Below, piece after piece: positions 26,972-35,310 of a stretch of DNA of 64,000 nt. Under the pieces are notes generated by a model. The model was given only the letters and a program-made list of their open reading frames with translations. It was not told the origin of the DNA and searched no databases. A program made the translations under genes and the position numbers. Every line of letters starts with the position of its first letter. Positions within the stretch are counted from its first letter, which is position 1. The DNA comes from Iningainema tapete BLCC-T55 (GTDB lineage Bacteria > Cyanobacteriota > Cyanobacteriia > Cyanobacteriales > Nostocaceae): positions 15,784-79,783 of the forward strand of contig NZ_JACXAE010000034.1 of the NCBI RefSeq assembly GCF_014698965.1. The letters run 5' to 3'.

Positions 26972-27931
26972 ATGCTAATACATATACTAAGTGGCGAGGA
27001 TACCGTATCCTTAAACAATAGAATCAACCAAATCGTCGAGGAACATACTCATCCTCAATGGCGCACATTCAACTATATCAAACTAAATTCTACTAATCAA
27101 GATACTATTGCAGACGCCATCACTGAAATCCGCACTATCCCTTTTGGAGAGGGAGCAAAAGTAGTTCACATAAACCAAGCGTCAATATTCAACAACTGTG
27201 CAGATGAAATCATTCAGTTTCTGTCAGAAAATTTAAAAGCTATTAGTACTACAAATGGAAACGTCCTATTAGTCACTTCTACTAAAATAGACTGTAGAGG
27301 CAAAGCAATAAAACTACTTTCCAAATACGGAAATATAGAGGAATTTCCTCTCATTCCCAGTTGGAATAAAAAGGAAATTAGGAATCTCATCAATCACAGT
27401 GTTTCTAAATACAATCTATCACTTACGGAAGATGCAATAGATTATTTAGTTGACGCTATTGTCAACAATACAACACGACTTGATAGCGAGTTGAAAAAGC
27501 TATCAATTTATGCTGCCGGAGAAATTTTAAATAAGGAAACAATAATCCCTCTTGTTAACAACAGCACCTCTAAATGCATAGAACTTGCTCATGCTTGTCT
27601 TACAGGAAAGGTAAAAGTTGCCCTGGAGTTACTCAGCAATTCAATGTTGAGCAACGAACATCCCCTTATAATCGCAGCTACACTGTACAGTTGCTTCCGC
27701 ACTTGGCTAATTGTCAAAGCAGGGATGATAGAAAAACTCAAGGATGAAGAAATAGTTAGGCTGGCTAACTTAAAAAATCCCAAAAGACTATATTTCCTCA
27801 AAGCAGAAATACAGTTTGCTAACGTTGAAAAACTCAAGCAAAGCCTAGAGTTTATTTGCTCTCTAGAACATGAACTCAAGCAAGGAATAAATAACCTTGA
27901 AGCACAAATTATCAAACTTTGCAGCATTTAA
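26972..27931 (+). CDS. holA: DNA polymerase III delta subunit-like (HolA)
   Basis: I start at ATG 26972 because MLIHILSGEDTVSLNNRI matches the usual HolA start (short beta strand then GED). A GTG at 26894 would add 26 residues. The 319-residue product shows the HolA features NTTRLDSELKKLSIYA in the lid domain and a helical collar at the end (FICSLEHELKQGI). Delta opens the clamp during loading. The next gene, delta', starts 5 bases after its stop, so both are coupled. Confidence 0.8.
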   Translation: MLIHILSGEDTVSLNNRINQIVEEHTHPQWRTFNYIKLNSTNQDTIADAITEIRTIPFGEGAKVVHINQASIFNNCADEIIQFLSENLKAISTTNGNVLLVTSTKIDCRGKAIKLLSKYGNIEEFPLIPSWNKKEIRNLINHSVSKYNLSLTEDAIDYLVDAIVNNTTRLDSELKKLSIYAAGEILNKETIIPLVNNSTSKCIELAHACLTGKVKVALELLSNSMLSNEHPLIIAATLYSCFRTWLIVKAGMIEKLKDEEIVRLANLKNPKRLYFLKAEIQFANVEKLKQSLEFICSLEHELKQGINNLEAQIIKLCSI

Positions 27932-27936
27932 GAATT

Positions 27937-28779
27937 ATGAAAAACCCCAATTTTGATAGCATCATTGGACAGCATACTGCCAAAGTCATCTTAAAAAATG
28001 CAATTTCCAGTAACAAAATTGCTCCAGTATACCTCTTTTGGAGCAATATTGATGGTATAGGAAAAGCAAAAACAGCTTTTGCCTTTACCGCTGCATTAGT
28101 AGAGGACGAAAATATTACCAATCATCCAGATGTATTGGTGATAAAACCAAGTTATCCCCCAGAAGGAAAAGCCTTCCATACGCCAGCATCTATTCGTATT
28201 GAAGAAGTACGAACTATCATCAAATTTACCAGCACTACTGCTGTCGCCGCCAAACGCAAGGTGGTAATCCTCCATGAAGCAGAAACACTACAAGAAAAAA
28301 GCTCAAACGCACTACTTAAAACCCTAGAAGAATCGCCTAATTGCGTCTTCATTCTCATTTCGTCTCATCCAGATAAGATAAGCGCCACTATTACAAGCCG
28401 CTCGTTTGTTGTCCCATTTACACGTCTAACACCAGATGAAGTAGCAAAAGTTCTGGATTCATTGCCAGAGTACAAACAAGTCAGCCAGGAGATAATAGCA
28501 CTCGTCAATGGTAGCCCAGGTGTAGCAATAAAGCATATCAAATATCTGCAATCTATACCTTCTATTGTCAACCGTCTCCAAACACCGCCCAGAAGCATTA
28601 CCACAGCCATCAGCCTCAGTAATGAAATCTCTTCTCTAGAATTTCCTACCCAGCTATGGCTAATTGAGTATTTGCAGTACCTTTGGCAAGAAAAAAGAGC
28701 AAAACTGCATTTATCAAAGCAAAAGCTACTACAGCAAGTGCAAACTCGTGCTGTTTGGGATACAGCGCTGATACCTTAA
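27937..28779 (+). CDS. holB: DNA polymerase III delta' subunit-like (HolB)
   Basis: The chosen ATG is at 27937 (MKNPNFDSIIGQHTAK), the natural start for this AAA+ family; six upstream in-frame residues are not needed. The product (280 aa) has the delta'/RFC fold: IIGQHTAKVILKNAI, a degenerate P-loop GIGKAKTA, the ALLKTLEESP segment and ISATITSRS (sensor I/SRC-like). The nucleotide site is altered relative to DnaX, as in other delta' proteins that do not hydrolyse ATP. It completes a clamp loader with DnaX and delta. Confidence 0.85.
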   Translation: MKNPNFDSIIGQHTAKVILKNAISSNKIAPVYLFWSNIDGIGKAKTAFAFTAALVEDENITNHPDVLVIKPSYPPEGKAFHTPASIRIEEVRTIIKFTSTTAVAAKRKVVILHEAETLQEKSSNALLKTLEESPNCVFILISSHPDKISATITSRSFVVPFTRLTPDEVAKVLDSLPEYKQVSQEIIALVNGSPGVAIKHIKYLQSIPSIVNRLQTPPRSITTAISLSNEISSLEFPTQLWLIEYLQYLWQEKRAKLHLSKQKLLQQVQTRAVWDTALIP

Positions 28780-28789
28780 TCATGCATTG

Positions 28790-28819
28790 GGTTTTTAGGA
28801 TAAACAATTCCTAAAAACC
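28790..28819 (+). other. perfect 11-bp hairpin between delta' and the next gene
   Basis: GGTTTTTAGGA (28790-28800) pairs with TCCTAAAAACC (28809-28819) around an 8-base loop. It lacks a T-run after it, so it could be an attenuator or RNA-stability element. Confidence 0.55.
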
Positions 28820-28849
28820 TACAATCTAAACTATTTTAAGTGACGGAAG

Positions 28850-29536
28850 ATGACAAAAAGAAAAAAAGGTTATTCAGATTCAAATAAAAATCTTACTCTA
28901 TTTGAGGTTGAAAAAATTTGCGGTAATAAATCAACTTTACTCAGTCAATCAACTCAGAAGCTATTAAGACTAATGGTAGCTGAATTAGAAATAAATTCAG
29001 CAGCTACTGCCAGTTTATTAGAAATAGCCGAAGTCGATAAACAGCTAGTTCAATATATCGCCGGTCCTGTAATTACTTCAACTAACTGCTGGCAATCATG
29101 CATTCCCCAGTGGGTATATAAAGCAGTTACCATTGATAGGCTAGACACAGTACTAGAGGAAATAGAAAAAGGCAGTATTGGAGAACTTGCAACACCCAGC
29201 GAGGTACTTACCGTCATGATGCCTATTAGTCTTGAAGCACCTTTGCATTCTGATTGGGTAAATGTCTATCTTTGGGCATCTCACACAACACTAGTCAAGC
29301 ACAAACCATTCCCCAATTACGATTATGAAAACCTCTGGGCGAAGATAGGTACGTCGCCTATCAATTATAAACAAATCCAGCATAACTATAAGTCTCTAGC
29401 AGCCGATATTCGGTTTCGTGTAGTCAGCTATGCCGCTAAACAAGGATGGGGAAAAAGGCATAAATCACCTGAAAAGTTAACTACAAACGAATCTCAGACC
29501 ACAAATATTGCACGGCAATTAACATTGTTTGAGTAA
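28850..29536 (+). CDS. hypothetical protein with two clamp-like motifs, 228 aa
   Basis: No family recognised. The N-terminus contains KNLTLFEVEK and the C-terminus ends ARQLTLFE, both close to the clamp-binding consensus QL(S/D)LF; the second is a near-perfect match. Between them the protein is mostly helical with a Trp/Cys-rich centre (TNCWQSCIPQWVYKAV). It is the last gene of the plus-strand clamp-loader group. A role as a clamp-bound accessory factor is inferred only from the motifs and position. Confidence 0.6.
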   Translation: MTKRKKGYSDSNKNLTLFEVEKICGNKSTLLSQSTQKLLRLMVAELEINSAATASLLEIAEVDKQLVQYIAGPVITSTNCWQSCIPQWVYKAVTIDRLDTVLEEIEKGSIGELATPSEVLTVMMPISLEAPLHSDWVNVYLWASHTTLVKHKPFPNYDYENLWAKIGTSPINYKQIQHNYKSLAADIRFRVVSYAAKQGWGKRHKSPEKLTTNESQTTNIARQLTLFE

Positions 29537-29874
29537 CAAAGAACAAGCAAAGCAAATAGTTGCCTTTAAGCTTTATTCAATGCAGCCAGTGCTTAATTCC
29601 CAAGCGATCGCGTCTCACAAGCAAACTCTACCACATCCGGCAATAGAGAACTGACCTAATAGACAGTTTTCAAAAGGATGGGCTTTAATCAACTCTCCAC
29701 CAAACCCATTCGATGGAGAGTTGATTAAATCATCACGCCCAGGATACTGTCAATAATGGATTTCGTAAGCAATGGGTGCAAAATAACAAAGCTTATTGCA
29801 AGTTTTTTTTCAAAAAAAGACTAAACCCTTTTTTATCTTCTAGTAGCAGGTTAGCCTCTTAACCTGCTATATAA
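29537..29874. other. intergenic region with a 16-bp perfect inverted repeat
   Basis: No gene is seen. TTTAATCAACTCTCCA (29684-29699) and TGGAGAGTTGATTAAA (29714-29729) form a perfect stem around a 14-base loop. A second stem, TAGCAGGTTA (29844-29853) with TAACCTGCTA (29860-29869), ends just before the convergent gene's stop. The two transcription directions meet here, so these are probably bidirectional ends, though neither has a strong T-run. Confidence 0.6.
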
Positions 29875-31095
29875 TTAGTGGTTGTGGCAATCCTGACAAC
29901 CACGTTCGTAGTAGGAACGTAAAGAGGAAAAAGTTTTCAACAGCCAATTGCTACCAACCTCCCACTCTTCAATACAATTAAGCGTCATGTAATACCCACT
30001 TTTATAAGCAGCAACACTCATGTTAACTGGGAAGCCAGTAGAAATCCTAGTAACTTGCATCGGAACACTCATCAAAGCCTCTAAGTGACTATTGTTATTT
30101 TTTCCAGTAAGGAAGTAAAATACAATCATCTGTACTAAAGAAGGAAGTAACAACAAGCGGTCTGACCATTTAGTAAAATGTAGCTTAATACGAAAATAGC
30201 CAGTGGGAATACCCTCATCTTCATAGATATTACTCGATTCCATATCCAGTAATTCTGTTTCAGATAAAGTTAAATCACTATCCAAAATAGTAAATAAAGT
30301 ATTTGCTCCCAACTCTCTTCTTAAATAAACAAGCGTCATTCCCCAACGTTTGCCATCTTTTTCCAATATATCGACTGCTACCTCTGAATGATGCCGACCG
30401 TACTTTTGCTGTAGCGCCGCCACAGCTTCTGAATTTAAGTTATCTTTCCAAGTAGATTTTTCAAAAAAATCTTTAAAGTAGTATCCCGGACAATCAGTTT
30501 TTCCCGCTGCTATTAGTTCCGCTAAATCCGGTTCAGCTGCAATATATTCCTGTAAGGAAATCTCTAGTTCATCTTTGATATGAGGTGGCAACAAACACCT
30601 TACCTCATCCAAACTCAAGGGATAGTCTAAATAGGGATGTCCCATCAATATATAAGGGTCTGCCAAGTCCTGTAAACATTCAAGTACAAGCTGACGGGCA
30701 AAATACTCGTTACCCTTATTTATCGGTTGCCCACTTAGTTCTTTTTCAACCGCAATGAGGGCGATCGCACTTAAAGAAAAATAAGCCGCATCATGCACGC
30801 AAGTAGGTAATTGCCCAAAAGGTTGAGTAAGCAATAAATCGAGGACTTCTCGTAGCACACCAATTCTCTGGGTATTAGATATATCTCCAAAATGACGAAT
30901 CCCAATTCCATCGGTATTTTCTAACCAAGCCTCATTTGTTACTTCTAGATGGCTACTATAATCAGCGGCTAGTAAGGGCATCTCACCCTGAGATCGCAGA
31001 TAACTGTCTTCATCCTGCTGCAACCACATAAGAGCAAGCAAGGTTAGCTTACAGACAGCCATATTCCGCCGCAACCGACGTTCCAGTTTAGTCAT
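29875..31095 (-). CDS. hypothetical protein, 406 aa
   Basis: I start at the ATG at 31095-31093 (MTKLERRLRRN), which has GGAG six bases upstream; a TTG four codons earlier lies on that ribosome binding site. The protein has a basic N-terminus, a helical middle and a C-terminal half with a hydrophobic segment (LLLLPSLVQMIVFYFLTG) and a Cys/His end (ERGCQDCHNH). I do not recognise the family. It is the only minus-strand gene between 10 and 32 kb. Confidence 0.55.
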   Translation of the reverse strand: MTKLERRLRRNMAVCKLTLLALMWLQQDEDSYLRSQGEMPLLAADYSSHLEVTNEAWLENTDGIGIRHFGDISNTQRIGVLREVLDLLLTQPFGQLPTCVHDAAYFSLSAIALIAVEKELSGQPINKGNEYFARQLVLECLQDLADPYILMGHPYLDYPLSLDEVRCLLPPHIKDELEISLQEYIAAEPDLAELIAAGKTDCPGYYFKDFFEKSTWKDNLNSEAVAALQQKYGRHHSEVAVDILEKDGKRWGMTLVYLRRELGANTLFTILDSDLTLSETELLDMESSNIYEDEGIPTGYFRIKLHFTKWSDRLLLLPSLVQMIVFYFLTGKNNNSHLEALMSVPMQVTRISTGFPVNMSVAAYKSGYYMTLNCIEEWEVGSNWLLKTFSSLRSYYERGCQDCHNH

Positions 31096-31138
31096 AAACT
31101 TCTCCAATAATCACTATTTAGGCATAGATATCATCAAG

Positions 31139-31543
31139 ATGCCCATAGAAATACAAACCACATCAAGTGCCAAGCACTTGAAACAAAAAGTCACAAATAT
31201 TACACACATGAATACTATCTCTATACAGTTTAATCAACTAGACAAAATTTCTAGCCTGCTTAGGCAACATGGTGCAATAGTAATTGTAAAAAAAGGAACA
31301 AACAATCAACGAATAATTATCCTTAAGCGTCAACCAACAGTCGATATAGCAACAATCATAGGTGGTACACCACCTCAAGAAGTACCAAGACTGCTTACAA
31401 AAGAAGATTTAGATAATTTAGAAATCGAGCAATTACAACATCTGGGGGAAATCCACAAAATACGCAACTATAAAAGGATGGGGAAACAAAAGTTAGCAGC
31501 AAAACTAGAAGGAAAGGCAACCAGGGAAGAAATACCATCCTAA
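31139..31543 (+). CDS. small protein with Rho-N/SAP-like C-terminal helix pair, 134 aa
   Basis: The C-terminal part reads LTKEDLDNLEIEQLQHLGEI, then RNYKRMGKQKLAAKLEG. That spacing of L-x-L-x-x-L followed by a basic Y-x-x-M-x-K-x-x-L is typical of small Rho-N/SAP-type nucleic-acid binding helices. The N-terminal half has a beta-like IVIVKKGTNNQRIIILKRQ stretch. It may bind DNA or RNA next to the SSB genes. An ATG at 31139 opens the gene, divergent from 29875-31095, with 43 bases between the two starts. Confidence 0.55.
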   Translation: MPIEIQTTSSAKHLKQKVTNITHMNTISIQFNQLDKISSLLRQHGAIVIVKKGTNNQRIIILKRQPTVDIATIIGGTPPQEVPRLLTKEDLDNLEIEQLQHLGEIHKIRNYKRMGKQKLAAKLEGKATREEIPS

Positions 31544-31569
31544 TTAAGTAAACACTTCGGTTTGAGAGT

Positions 31570-31604
31570 CCGCATCTGCACACCAAACTCCCCTACAGAT
31601 GCGG
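31570..31604 (+). promoter_or_regulatory. inverted repeat in the ssb leader
   Basis: CCGCATCTG (31570-31578) and CAGATGCGG (31596-31604) form a perfect 9-bp stem with a 17-base loop, 56 bases before the chosen ssb ATG. No T-run follows, so a leader structure or operator is more likely than a terminator. Confidence 0.45.
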
Positions 31605-31660
31605 CTTACGTCAAAGTAAAAATTACACATAATCAGTTAATAACCACAGAAGGAAGACTC

Positions 31661-32074
31661 ATGCTTACGCAAATAAGAGCGGAAACATTAACAAGTACTC
31701 CTATGAGCAACTTCCTCAACATAATCATGCTAGTTGGCAGATGCGGACAAGATCCCGAACTGAAGTATTTCGAGTCGGGCGCGGTAAAAGCAAGCATTAG
31801 CCTTGCTGTCAGACCTCCCTATAGAAGCGAACAAGCCCTCTGGTTCGATTTAGTCGCATGGGGTAATCAAGCAGAAATTATTGGAAATTACGTTCGCAAA
31901 GGAACTCAAATTGCGATTACAGGCGAGTTTGGGTTCGACCGCTGGGCTGATAGAAATTCCGGCGTGACAAGACAACGACCGGTAATTACAGTCAATGCCA
32001 TTGAACTACTGGGAGGACGCAAAGAAGAACAACCCAGCAACACCGAAACAGCGATCGCTAACGCCAATTTTTAA
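31661..32074 (+). CDS. ssb: single-stranded DNA-binding protein (OB fold) without acidic tip
   Basis: The ATG at 31661 has AGGAAG upstream; a GTG much earlier (31562) would read through the leader hairpin and is rejected. The 137-residue product has the SSB OB-fold marks: NIIMLVGRCGQDPELKYFESG, LWFDLVAWGNQAEII and KGTQIAITGEFGFDRW. The C-terminus ends TETAIANANF and lacks the acidic D-D-(I/L)-P-F tip that most bacterial SSBs use to recruit partners. The next gene does have that tip. Confidence 0.88.
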   Translation: MLTQIRAETLTSTPMSNFLNIIMLVGRCGQDPELKYFESGAVKASISLAVRPPYRSEQALWFDLVAWGNQAEIIGNYVRKGTQIAITGEFGFDRWADRNSGVTRQRPVITVNAIELLGGRKEEQPSNTETAIANANF

Positions 32075-32144
32075 GAAAAGCAACCCCCAAGCGACCACAT
32101 TCGCCTGGGGCAACAAACATCATTTATCTACATAGGTCAAAATT

Positions 32145-32570
32145 ATGATTAACAGCATTTGCACCACAACCATCAAGACAATCAACCAAACTCACGACTC
32201 CTCTGGAAGTTTAATAGTGTTTGGAGTCATGGAATTCCACTATCGGTCTAAAGAAGGATCTACAGCAGACGAAATCCCTTATCGCAGTAAAGGTGCACCT
32301 GCTGTTATCATCAACGAACTTGGAGAAGCTACTCTGGGAACGGCAATAGGATTTATAGATTTACAAACAGACGACAGAGGAACATACAAGGAAAAAATTG
32401 CCACATTCGTCATAAGACAATTTGCTCCTTCTTCAGCTAATCCATCCGAACAAGGTCTCAACTCTAAGGTTCAAAAGCCTGAAACTCCTGATTTCGCCAA
32501 GGAGTTAGTAGAAGCAAATGACAGTGTAGCAGACGAAAACAAAGACCAAGCTGATGATATCCCGTTCTAG
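32145..32570 (+). CDS. second SSB-like protein with DDIPF tail
   Basis: Starts at ATG 32145 and gives 141 residues. The N-terminal 90 are beta-rich (SGSLIVFGVMEFHYRS; KGAPAVIINELGEATLGTAI; YKEKIATFVIRQFAPS), consistent with an OB-like domain but without clear SSB sequence matches. Then comes a disordered acidic tail ending QADDIPF, the exact SSB C-terminal partner-binding signature. The pairing of a tipless SSB with a tip-bearing neighbour suggests they cooperate on the same DNA. A terminator follows at 32733. Confidence 0.6.
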   Translation: MINSICTTTIKTINQTHDSSGSLIVFGVMEFHYRSKEGSTADEIPYRSKGAPAVIINELGEATLGTAIGFIDLQTDDRGTYKEKIATFVIRQFAPSSANPSEQGLNSKVQKPETPDFAKELVEANDSVADENKDQADDIPF

Positions 32571-32654
32571 CAGACGTACCTTCTGTTAGTGTTCAATTTG
32601 AAAACAGTAGTTATACCATTTCTCCAAAAGCTGGCTACACACGCTCCCTTCTTG

Positions 32655-32681
32655 CCCCCCTTCCCAAGGGGGGTTGGGGGG
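32655..32681. repeat. G/C-rich palindromic dispersed repeat
   Basis: Six C, then ttcccaagggg and a run of G's form an almost perfect snap-back (ccccccttcccaagggggg with a ttgggggg extension). Palindromes of this type are scattered through Nostocales genomes. No function is assigned. Confidence 0.6.
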
Positions 32682-32732
32682 TAAAGATGTGTCGCAACTA
32701 CAAGGAGAATTGGTATTAGCTGAAAATCAGAA

Positions 32733-32779
32733 AATAATGCCAGTATGGACGCACAAATTCATACTGGCATTATTTTTTT
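32733..32779 (+). terminator. strong terminator after the SSB pair
   Basis: AATAATGCCAGTATG (32733-32747) pairs perfectly over 15 bp with CATACTGGCATTATT (32760-32774), followed by TTTTT. The upstream A-run gives it symmetry, so it can also stop minus-strand transcripts from parAB. Confidence 0.92.
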
Positions 32780-32841
32780 AAGCAGCAAAAGTTTTCCTGA
32801 CAATACTTATTGATGTCAACTCCTCTTACTCGACTGCTGCT

Positions 32842-34005
32842 CTAAATCAGGGTTTCAACCTCCTGTAGCTTTTCTTGAAGGGCTTGGCGCAGTTCGGCAA
32901 GTCGGGTTCGCCCCAATTCATTGAGATCAATCGATTGGACGGTTTTGATGGTTTTGTCCATCTGTTTGTCCTGCTTGGTTTTGGAATCTGGGGTATCGTA
33001 CTGCAAAAGCTTTTGCTTGACTAGTGTTCTAGTCTGCGAGAGTGATAGTTTCTCTTGAATAACTTGCTGAGTTACCTGAGTGCGGATTGCCACAGCTTCA
33101 GTTTCATCAACATTCAGTGCGAGAGAGGAGAGTTTGTTAAGTTCTCTCGCTTTGCTGCTTTCCAGCCCGAGAGAGCGAATGACACACTTGAGATCTTCTG
33201 CCAGTTTAAGTAGGGGAAAGATATTGTTGTTGATGGATACTGGATTTAGTTGTAGCCCCAGCAAAACTGAGACAATATCTTGTTCCTCAAGGTCTTTGAA
33301 GTCAGCCGTTTCTAGCCACTGCTGTTGAGTTGTCAGGTCGGCATCCTTAATCAGTGCAAGCTCCTCAAGGGTTTTGCTACGAATTCGTCTGTTAATGAAA
33401 GCATTAAGAAACTTTGGAATCTCGTCTTCTCGGTCTTTGAAGTTGGGGTATTTATGAATGGTTAATCGAATCAGAGCAGTTGCTAAGTCAAGGTCATGAA
33501 GTTTTTCGGAGTGAATACTGGTTACTAGTTGGCCCTCAAACACTGCTGCTTCGTCCTGAGCATCCTCTTTGAGCAGAAACACAGCTTTTAGGGTTGTCAT
33601 TCCAGCTAATGGAGCCGATCGCCACCTAAGTTCTCCGTCAAATAATTTGTACCGTCCATCAAGTTGTGGAATTAGCACAATTGGGTTTTTCTGCCCCTGC
33701 CGACGTAGACTCTCCACTCGTTCTTGAATTATCAATTCTGGGAAAGTTTGTCTAGGTTGAGTAGGGTCGGGATCGATGAGGTCGATCGCAATGTCGTGTA
33801 TTCCGCCTTGGTTAGCTAGTTGATTGGTGAGTGACTCAATTTGTTGCTCTAATACAGTTTTTTCTTCAGAACTGAATGCATTTGCTCGCAGTTGTGTAAT
33901 TTCCGCTTCGAGTTCCTCTACCTGACTTTTAAGTTGGTGGATTTGCTGTGTTTGCCCTGCTTGCCCGAATAATTGACTCATCTCCACGGGTTTTTTGCTT
34001 GCCAT
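32842..34005 (-). CDS. parB: ParB-family partition protein with N-terminal coiled coil
   Basis: This 387-residue protein has an N-terminal coiled coil (about 20-65), then the ParB/sulfiredoxin nuclease-like domain: DLIDPDPTQPRQTFPE, PIVLIPQLDGRYKLFDGELRWRSAPLAG (about 107-135), and helical DNA-binding and C-terminal parts ending in another coiled region. The GELRWRSA segment corresponds to the CTP-contacting G-E-R-R motif but is altered. It is 5 bases downstream of parA in the same transcript. It should bind parS-like sites; the palindrome cluster at 35311 is the obvious candidate. Confidence 0.85.
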   Translation of the reverse strand: MASKKPVEMSQLFGQAGQTQQIHQLKSQVEELEAEITQLRANAFSSEEKTVLEQQIESLTNQLANQGGIHDIAIDLIDPDPTQPRQTFPELIIQERVESLRRQGQKNPIVLIPQLDGRYKLFDGELRWRSAPLAGMTTLKAVFLLKEDAQDEAAVFEGQLVTSIHSEKLHDLDLATALIRLTIHKYPNFKDREDEIPKFLNAFINRRIRSKTLEELALIKDADLTTQQQWLETADFKDLEEQDIVSVLLGLQLNPVSINNNIFPLLKLAEDLKCVIRSLGLESSKARELNKLSSLALNVDETEAVAIRTQVTQQVIQEKLSLSQTRTLVKQKLLQYDTPDSKTKQDKQMDKTIKTVQSIDLNELGRTRLAELRQALQEKLQEVETLI

Positions 34006-34010
34006 TAAAA

Positions 34011-34868
34011 TTACTCCGTCATTAACTTGATTAGGCGCTCAACTATTGGGTTAAAGTCTTCACTTGCATCACATCCTGGTCGGTACAAGTGTAGAGGTAG
34101 TCCTGCTCCACTAGCTTTGAGGTGGTAATTAGATTCTCTAATGTAAGGGAAGCAATGAATACCCATCTGTTGAATCAGGAAAGGAAGAGTTTTGGCTGGG
34201 TCAATGTCAGTTCTTGGTTTCCCTTTTTTGTCTAACCCCAGAATATCCCGGTGTGCCCCTACGTCGTATAAGTCCACCCGTGTAGGTACAAACCCCAAAA
34301 TTTCGGGTTTGGGTTTGAGTCTTAGGTCATCCACTTTGCTGTAGAACCAATCCAAAAAGCCCGCGAAAGCTCCCGTATCTTTGTATTCTGGTTTGATGGG
34401 AACCAGTACATGCGTGCTTGCTGCTAGTGCCATTAACCCCATTGGCTCTAAAGAGGCAGGAGTATCAAAGATAATCAAGTCGCTCTTTAAGGGGAAGTCT
34501 TCCAATTTATCTTTGAAAGTGTAGTGACGGCGACTGTAATTGTATATTTCTCCGATGCTTTCTTCTAAAAATTTACCACCTTGTATAGCCGTTACGGTAG
34601 AAAGATGTTCAGTCCAAAGTGGAACAAGGGGGTAATCACCTTTGAATGTTTTTTTAAGGACAGTAGCAAGAGATTGCTCCATAGACGCAGGTGCAAGTCT
34701 TGCAAAAATGCACAATGACCCATTTTGGTCGAGTTCTATCAGGGTAACTTTATACCCTTTGGCACCAACAGCATACGCTAAATGAGTTGCCATTGTGGTT
34801 TTCCCCGATCCGCCCGCATTGCTGGCGATTGTTAATCGAACCTGGGTTCGAGCAGGTTTCTTTTTCAT
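34011..34868 (-). CDS. parA: ParA-family partition ATPase
   Basis: I choose ATG 34868 (MKKKPARTQVRLTI) with gaagg upstream; an in-frame start at 34910 adds a different leader. The 285-residue protein has Walker A SNAGGSGKTT at 16-25, Walker A' ELDQNGS, and Walker B LIIFDTPA. The signature lysine of ParA deviant Walker A (KGGxGKT) is replaced by Ala18. This may alter ATP-dependent dimerisation, though some plasmid ParA proteins share the change. ParB lies immediately downstream, and the pair probably segregates this replicon. Confidence 0.85.
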   Translation of the reverse strand: MKKKPARTQVRLTIASNAGGSGKTTMATHLAYAVGAKGYKVTLIELDQNGSLCIFARLAPASMEQSLATVLKKTFKGDYPLVPLWTEHLSTVTAIQGGKFLEESIGEIYNYSRRHYTFKDKLEDFPLKSDLIIFDTPASLEPMGLMALAASTHVLVPIKPEYKDTGAFAGFLDWFYSKVDDLRLKPKPEILGFVPTRVDLYDVGAHRDILGLDKKGKPRTDIDPAKTLPFLIQQMGIHCFPYIRESNYHLKASGAGLPLHLYRPGCDASEDFNPIVERLIKLMTE

Positions 34869-35310
34869 GGAAATACCTTCTAAAGGGGAAGCAATTATTA
34901 AAATGCTCAACAGTATTCAGTTATCGAAATGGCTCCTGGAGTATTCGTTGTGTCGCTAACTGCCTTTTGGGTAGAAGGCAACATCTGGGCATTTTTCAGG
35001 TCGATGCCTAAGACTCATGGATTTATTGGCTTTAGCCAATGGCGATGGTAAGTCGCGAGTGAACCTGAGTGGAAAATTGTTAGAGCAGAAATTTTTCTGA
35101 CCTACTTAAAAACCCCACTGCTCCTAATGAATCGGAGTTTCATAAGTTATTTAAGCAGAAGTCAACGGCAAAATGTTCCACTTAGTCGTCAGATTTTTGA
35201 GTTAATTTTCGGGTTTTAGGAGACTTTGCCACTCTCCCCCGTCAATCGGAACCTATAACCCAAAGTTGAGGTTGCTCCATTTTGAGCAAGGTTTAGCCCA
35301 AAATGTTGTG
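34869..35310. other. parA upstream region
   Basis: No gene is seen in these 442 bases. The stretch includes tttttctgacctacttaaaaacccc and a tgctccattttgagca inverted repeat near 35275. The promoter of parAB should be here, but I could not pick a clear -35/-10 pair. Confidence 0.4.

Noticed and set aside
29844-29869. TAGCAGGTTA/TAACCTGCTA stem as a terminator
   Set aside because: No T-run on either strand after the stem; kept only as a structure near convergent ends.
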